Assembly (NCBI GenBank): GCA_021736565.1 | Contig: JAIPFO010000044.1 | Location: 1-15,519, forward strand | Origin: Phycisphaerae bacterium | Lineage (GTDB): Bacteria; Planctomycetota; Phycisphaerae; Sedimentisphaerales; SM23-30 | DNA length: 15,519 nt | Reading direction: 5' to 3' | Part shown: positions 1 through 7,500 of the stretch, in pieces | How the letters are laid out: every line of letters begins with the position of its first letter | Numbering within the stretch: position 1 is the first letter of the stretch | Program-made: the position numbers and the translations under genes | The notes under the pieces: model-generated | Told to the model about the DNA's origin: nothing | What the model saw: the letters and a program-made list of their open reading frames with translations, nothing else | The model's database searches: none

Positions 1-151
1 GGCCTGACCGGCCGGTATCGTCCGTTGTATCAGCGGACGGAAGGGTGATACGCCAGATCGCCGCGGCAACGGCCATGATCAGGATGATCGACATGACCAG
101 CCCACGGCCGGTTAATGTTGGTTTCTTTCCGTAGGGACTTCGTTTCGCCAT
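1..151 (-). CDS. N-terminus of an unrecognised membrane-anchored protein (partial)
   Basis: This open frame starts at an ATG (complement of 149-151) and runs off the left edge of the window, giving about 50 residues. The start is supported by a GGAG Shine-Dalgarno motif six bases upstream. The product begins MAKRSPYGKKPTLTGRG, a basic cytoplasmic stretch, followed by a hydrophobic segment at about residues 18-34 (LVMSIILIMAVAAAIW) and then a polar region with several Thr and Asp. This is the layout of a single-pass, N-in membrane-anchored protein or an uncleaved signal anchor. No domain is visible in the part present, so no function is proposed. It is the last of four minus-strand genes and is separated from the cyclo-ligase gene by 530 bp filled largely with repeat termini, so it probably has its own promoter. 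Confidence 0.7.
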   Translation of the reverse strand, partial: MAKRSPYGKKPTLTGRGLVMSIILIMAVAAAIWRITLPSADTTDDTGRSG

Positions 152-200
152 CCGTAGCTCCAAATATCGTTTGTGTTTAGGGTTGCAATTGTGCCACAGC

Positions 201-585
201 GTTGGACGCCAGCATCATCAATATTTTTTGGCGTCAATTTTTCCGCATCTTAGTGTGATTTTAGATACGAAAGTTGACTTTTGACGCGGAGTCAAGCTTA
301 GCAATAAGTAAAAATGCCGATTAAACATCAGAAATTGCGATTGAACTGTTTCAGTCTGGCCCGTGGTCATTAAAAAAAAGTTTCGGTAATCGCTGTGTTC
401 ATGGCGTTCTATCATTGATAGTCGCGTCAGAAGTCAATATTAATCCGTAAAAACGTCGATTAAATACTGGAATCAAAGCTCCACAATACTTTTGACGCTG
501 GTGTCATCATCGGTGTTGCGTGTAATTATACCGGTTGAAGATGAAAAAGGTAGAATTTTCTGGATAATTTTTTACGCCAACATCC
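201..585. repeat. Array of degenerate intergenic repeat termini
   Basis: This stretch between the partial gene and the cyclo-ligase gene holds several variants of the terminus seen in the other gaps, spaced about 65-80 bp apart. They lie at about 202-222 (TTGGACGCCAGCATCATCAA), 276-296 (GACTTTTGACGC then GGAGTCAAG), 415-435, 487-507 and 564-583 (TTTTTACGCCAACATCC), with a weaker one near 352-368. The interiors are also related: AGTAAAAATGCCGATTAA (308-325) resembles CGTAAAAACGTCGATTAA (447-464). The sequence after 202 also resembles the sequence after 491. The clear full-length copy inside the array is listed separately. Similarity was judged by eye and the exact unit boundaries are uncertain. 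Confidence 0.5.
415..507. repeat. Intergenic palindromic repeat, copy A
   Basis: The left end TTGATAGTCGCGTCAGAAGTC-type sequence (415-435) is an imperfect inverted copy of the right end (487-507, TACTTTTGACGC then TGGTGTCAT). The 93 bp between the outer edges matches the copy at 15282-15377 best: both have GCGTCA near the left end, GTAAAAACGT in the interior and AATACT before the right terminus. It lies between two minus-strand genes and codes for nothing recognisable. Confidence 0.7.
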
Positions 586-608
586 TAAGTCTTTTTGAAG
601 CCATTGGC

Positions 609-636
609 CACATTTTGAATTCTGATTTGAAATGTG
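609..636. other. Weak hairpin downstream of the cyclo-ligase gene
   Basis: CACATTTTGAAT (609-620) and ATTTGAAATGTG (625-636) can form a 12-bp stem with two G-T wobbles around a four-base loop, 46 bp beyond the stop of the minus-strand cyclo-ligase gene. There is no T-tract on the minus-strand side, so it is not a canonical intrinsic terminator. It could still be a 3' processing or pausing structure. Confidence 0.25.
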
Positions 637-681
637 AATACCGACCTGTTCCGTGGTGGTCTTTTGGGTGATCCGGGCCAT

Positions 682-1257
682 TCAGGTAATCGTTGAAAAG
701 TGCCGTATCGCCTTATCCGTAACCAGCATGTCAAGTGGAATATCATGGTCGTCGATGGGGACTTTATCGAGAACCTGCTCTTCCATTGCTATTCCGCAGG
801 TTAGCCCGCCAATGTCATCTCTTCCCAGAAATCGGTCATAATAACCACCCCCACGCCCCAATCGCCTGCCCATTCGGTCAAAGCCAAGGCCTGGTACTAC
901 CACCAGGTCGATTTTTGAGCAATCCACCGCCACAGCATCTTTGGGATACCGAATTCCATAACGATCTACAGGCATATCACGGCAAAGTCTATCAAGCCTG
1001 ACGGGGATTATCCGGTTTTCATTCCAGTCAATATTGGGAACCAGCACCGATTTCCCCCGCTCAAGTGCGACCAGAATAGCAGGGTCGATATCAATTTCCC
1101 CCGCCATTGACAAAAACATCATCACGACCGAAGCGTCGCCAAATTCGGGTAATTGGCACAGATTATTACAGGCGGTAATGCTCTTGGCCTGGAAATCGCC
1201 TGGTTCAATAGTCTTCAGGAGCGATTGGATCTGTTTTCGAGCATCGAGTTTTGTCAT
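682..1257 (-). CDS. fau: 5-formyltetrahydrofolate cyclo-ligase (MTHFS family)
   Basis: The family catalyses the ATP-dependent conversion of 5-formyltetrahydrofolate to 5,10-methenyltetrahydrofolate in the cytoplasm, returning this inhibitory folate to one-carbon metabolism. The 191-residue product has the usual family length. Visible landmarks are a short basic N-terminus (MTKLDARKQ), VLVPNI near residue 71, the signature PGLGFD (122-127) followed by GRRLGRGGGYYDRFL (130-144), which forms the nucleotide/folate-binding loop, and a C-terminal DIPLDMLVTD (172-181). The frame could be extended to a TTG at 1326, but the extra 23 residues have no family counterpart and the extension runs into an intergenic repeat, so the ATG at 1257 was chosen. 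No Shine-Dalgarno sequence precedes it. A TACAAT box ends six bases before the ATG, hinting at a leaderless message. The next gene upstream is a pseudopilin, with no obvious functional link. Confidence 0.93.
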   Translation of the reverse strand: MTKLDARKQIQSLLKTIEPGDFQAKSITACNNLCQLPEFGDASVVMMFLSMAGEIDIDPAILVALERGKSVLVPNIDWNENRIIPVRLDRLCRDMPVDRYGIRYPKDAVAVDCSKIDLVVVPGLGFDRMGRRLGRGGGYYDRFLGRDDIGGLTCGIAMEEQVLDKVPIDDHDIPLDMLVTDKAIRHFSTIT

Positions 1258-1263
1258 AGTGGT

Positions 1264-1269
1264 ATTGTA
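1264..1269 (-). promoter_or_regulatory. Possible -10 box giving a leaderless transcript
   Basis: On the minus strand TACAAT is followed by six bases and then the ATG of the cyclo-ligase gene. If used as a -10 element, transcription would begin at or next to the start codon. This fits the absence of a ribosome binding site. No convincing -35 hexamer is seen at 17 bp, so support is modest. Confidence 0.3.
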
Positions 1270-1310
1270 GCTGAAATTTTTAACAGGACATAGACATAAA
1301 AATGGTAAGC

Positions 1311-1405
1311 ATGATTCCCGCGTCAAAATCCGATTTACATCGTTTTAATCAGTCTTAAAGACACTGGAAACGGATTTCAAAAATACTTGCGACGCGGGTG
1401 TCAAT
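1311..1405. repeat. Intergenic palindromic repeat, copy C
   Basis: The left end ATGATTCCCGCGTCAAAATC (1311-1330) is inverted relative to the right end TACTTGCGACGC then GGGTGTCAAT (1384-1405). The shared core CCCGCGTC/GACGCGGG is perfectly complementary, so a transcript of either strand would fold back end to end. The interior CACTGGAAAC and CAAAAATACTT resembles the interiors of the copies at 415 and 15282. The outer edge lies one base from the TAG stop of the minus-strand pseudopilin gene, so the element would occupy its 3' untranslated region. Confidence 0.75.
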
Positions 1406-1406
1406 G

Positions 1407-2231
1407 CTATTTATCCGGCAATTCCTGCATCCATTTCGGCCAAAAATTCGCGGCACGGACAATGTTGGTATTGTAATTTCTGTGCCATTTGAGATTCCAT
1501 AACTTCCTAAGCCCTACAGATCTGACCGACCAGTCCATAAAAGCAACATTGATGCCACCCTGGTGGCGGTTCATTGCAACGTGTTTTATTCCCTGGCCAT
1601 ATCCGGTCCATTGGCCATCTACAGACGAAGGTGTCTGGTTGTCATAAGGAGCAAATCCACGCCACATACTATCAGAGAAAATTGGGATGTTGTTTGAATT
1701 TTTGGTTCCGGTAGTTGTTTTCCAGTGGTATTCGATCGGGCGGCTCTGAATAACCGAATTCACACTATAGCACCAGTTATTAAAACCATAACTGCATAAC
1801 TCAGCGCTGTTAAGTTCCCAATCGTTTTGTTCGTAACTGGAATTTCCCATTTTATAAGCAATTTTTGTACTACCGAAAACAGTAGAATTCGGATTTTCTT
1901 TTTTAGCGTTCGGGCAAAGAAGTATCTCCGAATGAGTTTCCCACTGAGCACGTAGCGGGAGGATCCATTGTCCACGGTAGAAACCAGTATCCCCCATGCC
2001 GGTGCCATATTCGCCGCCAATTCCTTCTCGGCCATCGGGAAATTTATCCTCATTTTCCAGAGTGTAAATTCCCCAGATCGTGGTCCAGGTTTTGAGATTG
2101 GATTTACATACAGAATCCCGGGCCATCGCTTTGGCCTTGCCCAGGGCCGGCATGAGAATGGCGACCAGTAACGCGATAATTGAGATGACGACCAATAGCT
2201 CGATGAGGGTAAATGCTCTTTTCAGTTTCAT
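1407..2231 (-). CDS. Type II secretion-type pseudopilin with planctomycete C-terminal motif
   Basis: This 274-residue protein begins MKLKRAFTLIELLVVISIIA, a class III prepilin leader. Prepilin peptidase would cut between Ala6 and Phe7, leaving Phe+1 and the conserved Glu+5, followed by a hydrophobic helix to about residue 27. CKSNLKTW soon after the helix and RHQGGINVAFMDWSVRSV near the C-terminus are typical of the large paralogous planctomycete pseudopilin families. The usual H-X9-DG motif has DW here instead of DG. The middle is rich in Asn, Trp and Tyr. Such proteins are thought to sit in the inner membrane or be assembled into periplasmic pseudopili, but the role of individual members is mostly unknown. 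The ATG at 2231 was preferred over an in-frame TTG one codon earlier because GGAG then sits seven bases upstream. A weak TATATT box lies at 2264-2269. No secretion-machinery genes are adjacent, so it appears to be an orphan. Confidence 0.9.
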   Translation of the reverse strand: MKLKRAFTLIELLVVISIIALLVAILMPALGKAKAMARDSVCKSNLKTWTTIWGIYTLENEDKFPDGREGIGGEYGTGMGDTGFYRGQWILPLRAQWETHSEILLCPNAKKENPNSTVFGSTKIAYKMGNSSYEQNDWELNSAELCSYGFNNWCYSVNSVIQSRPIEYHWKTTTGTKNSNNIPIFSDSMWRGFAPYDNQTPSSVDGQWTGYGQGIKHVAMNRHQGGINVAFMDWSVRSVGLRKLWNLKWHRNYNTNIVRAANFWPKWMQELPDK

Positions 2232-2291
2232 CAAAATTCTCCATTATGGGTCAGATGTTACAAAATATACACTCAATTTCTTTAAGTTAAC

Positions 2292-2376
2292 TTTGGACTC
2301 CACGTCAAAACCCCTTTTAAGAATCTTAAAATCCGTATTTTACATATAATAAACGACTTTTGACACGAGAGTCAAG
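2292..2376. repeat. Intergenic palindromic repeat, copy D
   Basis: The left end TTGGACTCCACGTCAAAACC (2293-2312) is an imperfect inverse of the right end GACTTTTGACAC then GAGAGTCAAG (2355-2376). At 85 bp this is the shortest of the better copies, and its interior is very AT-rich. The right edge lies five bases from the TAA stop of the minus-strand rarA gene, the same placement as the copy at 1311-1405 next to the pseudopilin stop. The left TIR lies about 60 bp upstream of the pseudopilin start. Confidence 0.7.
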
Positions 2377-2381
2377 GGTCT

Positions 2382-3722
2382 TTATTGATCCAGGAGTTTT
2401 CGTAACTTATCGAGATATTGCGATATAGTGGCCTCTCTACCGCGATTTGTCGGTTTGTAATACTGCTTTTCAACCTCTTTTGGTAGATATTCCTGCGGGA
2501 CATAGCCTTCCGGGTAGCTGTGGGGGTATTTATAATCGATACCCCTGCCCAGTTTTTTAGCCCCGCTATAGTGAGCGTCTTTAAGATGGTTGGGAACCGG
2601 GGCGGTTCTGCCAGAGCGAATATCGTCAGAGGCACTTAAAATCGCGGCCGACGAGCGATTGCTCTTGGGGGCACAGGCCACATAGATCGCCGCCTGGGCA
2701 AGGGCCAGCTGTGCTTCCGGAAGTCCCACAAATTCGCTTATCTGTATTGCCGAAGCCGCCAGGATCGTTGCTGTCGGGTCGGCATTACCCACATCTTCAG
2801 CGGCACATACCGCGATCCTGCGGGCGATAAATCGAGGATCTTCCCCGCCAACGATGAGCCGGGCAAGCCAATACACCGTCGCGTCCGGATCGCTGCCACG
2901 CATGGATTTTTGCAGGGCACTGGCCAGATCATAATGATTATCCCCGGAAGGATCCGAAACAAGCGTCTTCTGCTGAATAGATTCAACCGCCAGTTCTTTG
3001 TCGAAGGTAATTGCCGCTGCGGATGTGCCATCAGGCTGCATTGCCTGCTGTGACAGCACGCCAACTTCCAGGGCCGTCAGGGCTTTGCGTGCATCGCCAT
3101 CGCTCATAATAGCCAGGTAGTCCAGGGCATCTTTGCTGAGCGATACCGTCATATTTCCAAGCCCATTTTGCTTATCGGCCAGGGCTGCCACGATGATTTT
3201 TTTGATATCCTCTTCCTTGAGAACTTCAAATTCGAAGATGGTGCTGCGAGAGACCAATGCGGAATTGACCGAGAAGAAGGGGTTTTCGGTGGTGGCTCCG
3301 ATGAGGATAACCGTGCCGTTTTCAACATCACTGAGTAAAACGTCCTGTTGGGAACGGCTGAACCGGTGGATTTCGTCTAGAAACAGTACCGTTCGCTGGC
3401 CATCAACCGCCAGTCGATTCGCGGCGGCTTTGATGATTTCACGAATCTGCTTAACTCCGATTGTCGCGGCATTCGTAGGTATAAATTCCGCGGAGCTTTG
3501 GCCGGCGATGATATGGGCCAGGGTCGTTTTACCTGTTCCCGGCGGGCCATAAAAGATCAGGCTGCTAAGCCGGTCGGCCCTAAGCATTCGCCACAGGAGT
3601 TTGCCGGGTGCCAGGAATGATTGCTGGCCGGCAAACTGCTCTAGCGTACGAGGTCGCATACGAACTGCCAAAGGTTGTGCAGCGACAATATTCTTTTTCT
3701 CAGATGCGGCGAATAAGTCCAT
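2382..3722 (-). CDS. rarA: Replication-associated recombination protein A (RarA/MgsA, AAA+ ATPase)
   Basis: RarA belongs to the clamp-loader-like AAA+ family with yeast Mgs1 and human WRNIP1. It acts at stalled replication forks, opens duplex ends and binds SSB. The 446-residue length is normal for the family. Motifs in order are RMRPRTLEQFAGQ near 21-33, Walker A GPPGTGKT at 59-66, Walker B with DEIHRF at 116-121, sensor 1 GATTENP at 142-148, and SALVSRS at 154-160 carrying the likely arginine finger. The C-terminal half has the tetramerisation region and the family tail signature DYKYPHSYPEGYVPQEYLP. The ATG at 3722 gives MDLF, which matches the start of many family members, and AGAGG lies five bases upstream. 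It is transcribed divergently from the giant surface-protein gene across an 805 bp gap. Function is a housekeeping assignment. The neighbouring genes share no clear pathway with it. Confidence 0.97.
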   Translation of the reverse strand: MDLFAASEKKNIVAAQPLAVRMRPRTLEQFAGQQSFLAPGKLLWRMLRADRLSSLIFYGPPGTGKTTLAHIIAGQSSAEFIPTNAATIGVKQIREIIKAAANRLAVDGQRTVLFLDEIHRFSRSQQDVLLSDVENGTVILIGATTENPFFSVNSALVSRSTIFEFEVLKEEDIKKIIVAALADKQNGLGNMTVSLSKDALDYLAIMSDGDARKALTALEVGVLSQQAMQPDGTSAAAITFDKELAVESIQQKTLVSDPSGDNHYDLASALQKSMRGSDPDATVYWLARLIVGGEDPRFIARRIAVCAAEDVGNADPTATILAASAIQISEFVGLPEAQLALAQAAIYVACAPKSNRSSAAILSASDDIRSGRTAPVPNHLKDAHYSGAKKLGRGIDYKYPHSYPEGYVPQEYLPKEVEKQYYKPTNRGREATISQYLDKLRKLLDQ

Positions 3723-3866
3723 GTAACCTCTTTTAGCAAATTAATATGAAAAATGCAAGTAGCCGCCATTGTCCGGGGTATAATGAATCGCCCGTGAGTA
3801 AAATGCTCATCGCAGGGCAAGGTTCATCAACTCATATAAATTAAAGGCCTGCGTTGAATGTTTATT

Positions 3867-3960
3867 TATGATTCCCATATCAAAAATTCATCTGACCAGG
3901 GCCGGTCAGCGTTGAGATGTGAGACATAGGGTCCAAAATAACGTATGACACGGGCCTCAT
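3867..3960. repeat. Degenerate palindromic repeat, copy G
   Basis: ATGATTCCCATATCAAAAAT (3868-3887) closely follows the left end of the copy at 1311 (ATGATTCCCGCGTCAAAATC), and AACGTATGACACGGGCCTCA (3940-3959) resembles the right terminus. The span of 94 bp also agrees with the good copies. The two ends no longer pair well, so it is read as a decayed member of the family. Confidence 0.4.
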
Positions 3961-4089
3961 TTTACGCGTAAGAGACTAGATCTGCTGGTGACCAGTAGAG
4001 GTTTCCCAGGGCATTCCTTTAGCCAGATAATCACTTTTGGCTTAACCATTGGCGTGTGATGTCCAACAGGCAGGCCGTGAAATATATTC

Positions 4090-4118
4090 TTGACCTTTTT
4101 AGACCTATGGTGTAAAAT
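4090..4118 (+). promoter_or_regulatory. Possible upstream sigma70-like promoter
   Basis: TTGACC (4090-4095), a 17-bp spacer and TAAAAT (4113-4118) make a good sigma70-type match. It lies about 410 bp upstream of the giant gene. It could add a long-leader transcript, drive a small RNA, or be chance in AT-rich DNA. Confidence 0.4.
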
Positions 4119-4195
4119 CCGGTTAACATAGATATGTTAGAAATATCTATCGGCTTATGCTGTATTTAAATGGGCGTAAGTTGTTGTAAATAAAA

Positions 4196-4221
4196 GGGTA
4201 ACAGGCCTGGCCTTGTTACTT
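4196..4221. other. Hairpin, possible minus-strand terminator
   Basis: GTAACAGGCC and GGCCTTGTTAC pair around a tiny loop with one bulged T. Read on the minus strand the stem is followed by CCTTTTATTT, a short U-rich tail, so it could stop antisense transcription. On the plus strand no U-tract follows. No minus-strand gene upstream of it is visible in the window. Confidence 0.3.
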
Positions 4222-4341
4222 AAGACCAATAGTGAATACCCACTGAAAATCATGCCGATAAGCAGCGCGATGCTGTCTGGGCCCCAAAACCCCTTTAGTA
4301 ATAGAATTTTATACCAGCCATGATCGAATAGACCCTAAAGA

Positions 4342-4434
4342 ATGATCGCGTCAAAAGTCCATCTGCCCAAGGCTGTAAATCAACTTCGGGCTGATCGGTG
4401 GGCTTCATGGAAGACTCTTGATGCGGGTGTTGAA
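4342..4434. repeat. Intergenic palindromic repeat, copy E
   Basis: The left end ATGATCGCGTCAAAAGTC (4342-4359) holds the perfect core GCGTCAAAAGTC. The right end GACTCTTGATGC then GGGTGTTGAA (4413-4434) is its imperfect inverse. The interior (CATCTGCCCAAGG onward) does not resemble the other copies, so conservation is concentrated in the termini. The right edge lies 27 bp upstream of the -35 box of the giant gene's promoter. Confidence 0.65.
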
Positions 4435-4460
4435 ATTGTCTTGGGATGGCTGAATCGACT

Positions 4461-4489
4461 TTGATGTTAGTAAAGCCTTATCTTATAAT
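4461..4489 (+). promoter_or_regulatory. Sigma70-type promoter of the giant gene
   Basis: TTGATG (4461-4466), a spacer of exactly 17 bp and a consensus TATAAT (4484-4489) lie 38 bp upstream of the start codon at 4528. Transcription would begin near 4496 and leave a leader of about 30 bases carrying the AGGAG ribosome binding site (4516-4520). Confidence 0.75.
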
Positions 4490-4527
4490 AAGTTACAGAA
4501 AATGGCACACTACTTAGGAGAATTGTC

Positions 4528-7500
4528 ATGCTTCGAAAGTTACGACGTCGTATCCAACGTGAATCCCATAAGCGTCAACATGGTCATGATGTCCAGAAAT
4601 CAGCCCTGCAGCTGGAAAATCTGGAAAATCGGCTCTTGCTTGATTCTTCAGGGTATTGGACAGAGCTAGGGTGGCGAAGCGGCAGTGGTGGTGGTGTTAC
4701 ATGGGATATCAATACCGACCAGTATGAATCCGAGATGGTCATCAGTTCGGATGGCGACCCGATCGTCTTTTGGGTTGAGGGGGCCCTGGATGAGTATGTT
4801 CCCATATATAGCGGGTCCAGTGTAGAATATTTTCAGGCCGAAGGTAGTATTTACGCCCGTCAATACGGCGGTGAGGATATCGGCTGGTGGGACATGGCTG
4901 ATGGAGGAGCCTCTCTGGGCACTGGTAGCCAGCTGGCCGCAGATTCCGGGCCGAATGATACGATCGTCCTGGCCTGGGCCCGCGGTGGTGCTATTGAGGT
5001 AAGTCATTGGGATGGTGCGGCCTGGGCGAGTCTTGGACTGGAAACCCTTGGCAATGCGGCGCAGAAACCCAGCATAGCTATTTCTCAATTGGGAGAAATT
5101 TTTGTCTCTTATACTACGGTTTATCCCGAACCCGGCAGTACAAACCCTAACGCGGGCCAGCGAGAGATCGTTGTTCAAAAATATGGGTTTACTTATGATA
5201 CAAACATGGTAGGCCCACCTCAGGTCGAAAATATGGGCTGGACAGAGGTCCATAATGCCGATGTCGGAGAGTTCATGCAATCCGCAAATGCCAGTACCGG
5301 TGGGGTGAGCAATGATAGCGGGCAGTCGTTTGATTCAGCAATTACGGTGGATCAGTATGGTCGTCCGATGGTCGTCTGGACCGATTTTACCAATAGCAGT
5401 AATAGCGAAATATTTCTCAAGCGTTGGGATGGCGACAGTTGGGAAGAAATGGGGTTGGGCTCAGCGAGCGATCCGGATTCGGATGTCAACTTTGGCGTGA
5501 GTTCTGATCCCACCGTGTCGGTCCAGCCGGATGTTGCGGTCGCGCCCAACGGCGATGTGATCGTCACCTGGGTAAACTGGAATAACTGGGCGGATAAAAC
5601 CGCTGACGGGCAGGCGGGGATTTTCGTCAAAACGCTGCCCACCGGGTCCAATGAATGGGAATCCTATGCCGTCGGTAGTGCGACGGGGGCAGGCATTGCT
5701 CAGGATTCGACATTACCGGAAGGGTCGATGGGGCAGGGATGGTATTTTTCACCGAAAATTGACATTGACAGTAATGGCTATCCGCTGATTTGCTGGCAGG
5801 GTTATGGTGTGGGCGAGCGATTCAGTGCTGACCGCAATGGTGACCTCATTGTCGAGTCGCCCATGTCGGCGGTTTTTGTCTCCCATTATGATGGCACCGA
5901 ATTTAATGTCCTTCACGACACCGACAATGCTCGGGGGGCGGCCAATGACCCAGACTTCATGGCCTGGATGCCCGCGGTGGCAACCGGTAATAACGATCAG
6001 TTCTTTATGGCCTACACCTGGCATGATGATGTTCAAGATGAGCATCATCTTAACGATGAGATTTTTGCCCAGGTTTGGGATACCGCCAGCAATAGCTGGA
6101 AGGAATTTGGCCGGGGGAGTATGAGCAGTGGGAATGATGTTTTTGGTGGGTATCCTCTCGGGAGCCTTGGTGCTGAACAGATCCAGCCTCAAGTTGCATT
6201 GATCGATTATTCGACATCCAGCTCATTGGATATCGTAACGGCTGTTCCGAATCTCGGTGGAGTGAATGATGGGCATGTTTATCTGTATAATCGGCTGACC
6301 GGACAGTGGACAACTGATGTGGATACCGTTGAATTCGGTACTGATTTTGATATCAAAGGTGAACCGGAGACGGAGTATGGGGTGGCCGGTAAGCCCTTAC
6401 TGGCCTACCTGGACGATGTGACCGGATTGCCTTATGTTTATGAGTATCTGCCCGGTGGATGGAGCCTCATGGAGGGCGATGGCACCGATGGGGCAGTAGC
6501 CGATGTCCCCGGGTTGCTGGCGGAGGCAGATCCTACGGTCTACAATAATGCGGGCCTTTCGGTCCAGGCGGGCCCCGATGGGCAGGTGTTGTTGGCCTAC
6601 GTCAAGGAAGTTGGCGCCAGTCAACTGGTGACGACCTATCTCTGGGACCCGGACCTCAATGACGGTAGCTGGACCTCGATGGGGAATATTCCACAGCTCG
6701 GTGGAGTGCAGGCGGTCTATTACGCTAATTTCAGTGGTTATGACTGGGATGTTGACGGCAATTTGAGCGATGGCGCAACCAATAATAATGGCCGGATTTA
6801 TGCCGATGAAGGCGCATGGTATTTCTGGGATCAAAATAACAATGGTAATCAAGACTGGAACCTCGTCAATGGCGAGGTGTTCGTCGGAACCGGTAATCCG
6901 GGTGATGATAATTACGTGCCCGGTGCCGGGCGGCAATGGATCACATTCAACGATCAGGGCGAGCCGATTTTCCATGAAGGTGGGATTCTGATCACCGCGG
7001 CGTATGAAGACGATGAATCTGAGATTGCCGAGACGTTCGTAGCCGGAACCGTCATGCATGGAGAGGTGGATCACCAGTTCCGTCTGATCGAAGATAGTCA
7101 TGTTATCGTTCAGATGATGTATGATATGGACTCGCTGAACGTGGATGAACATCTTTTCCTGGTGCTTGATGGTGAAGTGATCGATGTGGACCCGACCGAT
7201 TCATTAGCGATTACCCCGATCGATTCGATCAAGGCGGGGGAAGTCCTGGATTATGATACCAATGGGTTTTTTGTCTTTGATAGTAAGATATGGGCAGAGG
7301 CCAGCAGCCCGGAGGAGTCCGTACTGACGGCGGGACTGCATACCGTGGGGGTTCGGTCGTTGAGCGAGATCACGATGCCGAATCTGAAATATGGCTTTCC
7401 AAATGAAGAGCCTGGGCCGGCAGATCCCGTGGTCATCGATGGCTGGACGGTTTCACCGGATGGGACCGAACCGGCGGTGACGGCTTTGAGTTGGGGGGCG

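Larger units (their letters stand above)
3723..4527. other. Divergent intergenic region between rarA and the giant gene
   Basis: This 805 bp contains no convincing gene on either strand. It holds one degenerate (3867-3960) and one good (4342-4434) copy of the palindromic repeat, two plus-strand sigma70-like promoter matches (4090-4118 and 4461-4489), and a GC-containing hairpin (4196-4221). A possible further degenerate repeat terminus lies at 4047-4068 (TTGGCGTGTGATGTCCAA). The rest is unremarkable AT-rich sequence. Confidence 0.7.

Noticed and set aside
218..415. 65-codon minus-strand open frame between the first two genes
   Set aside because: It lies wholly within the array of repeat termini, its product (MIERHEHSDYRNFF start) resembles nothing I know, and it has no ribosome binding site.
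201..585. CRISPR array
   Set aside because: The repeated units are too divergent and the spacing is irregular at 65-80 bp or more, with no identical direct repeats of 23-40 bp.
1258..1326. Longer cyclo-ligase with a TTG start at 1326
   Set aside because: The extra N-terminal residues have no family counterpart and are encoded partly by the left terminus of an intergenic repeat.
3133..3552. 139-codon plus-strand open frame opposite rarA
   Set aside because: It is antisense to the conserved AAA+ core, with low-complexity Ser/Arg composition typical of shadow frames.
4666..5280. 204-codon minus-strand open frame inside the giant gene
   Set aside because: It is antisense to the propeller-like region, which has clear protein repeat periodicity in the plus frame, and has no recognisable product.
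6829..6858. Dockerin or EF-hand domain at DQNNNGNQDW
   Set aside because: Only a single Ca-loop-like segment is visible, without the paired loop or flanking helices. It is noted only as a possible calcium site.
6397..7152. 251-codon minus-strand open frame inside the giant gene
   Set aside because: Its Ile/Val/His-rich composition is what results from reading the complement of Asp- and Gly-rich repeat codons. It has no domain or start signal.
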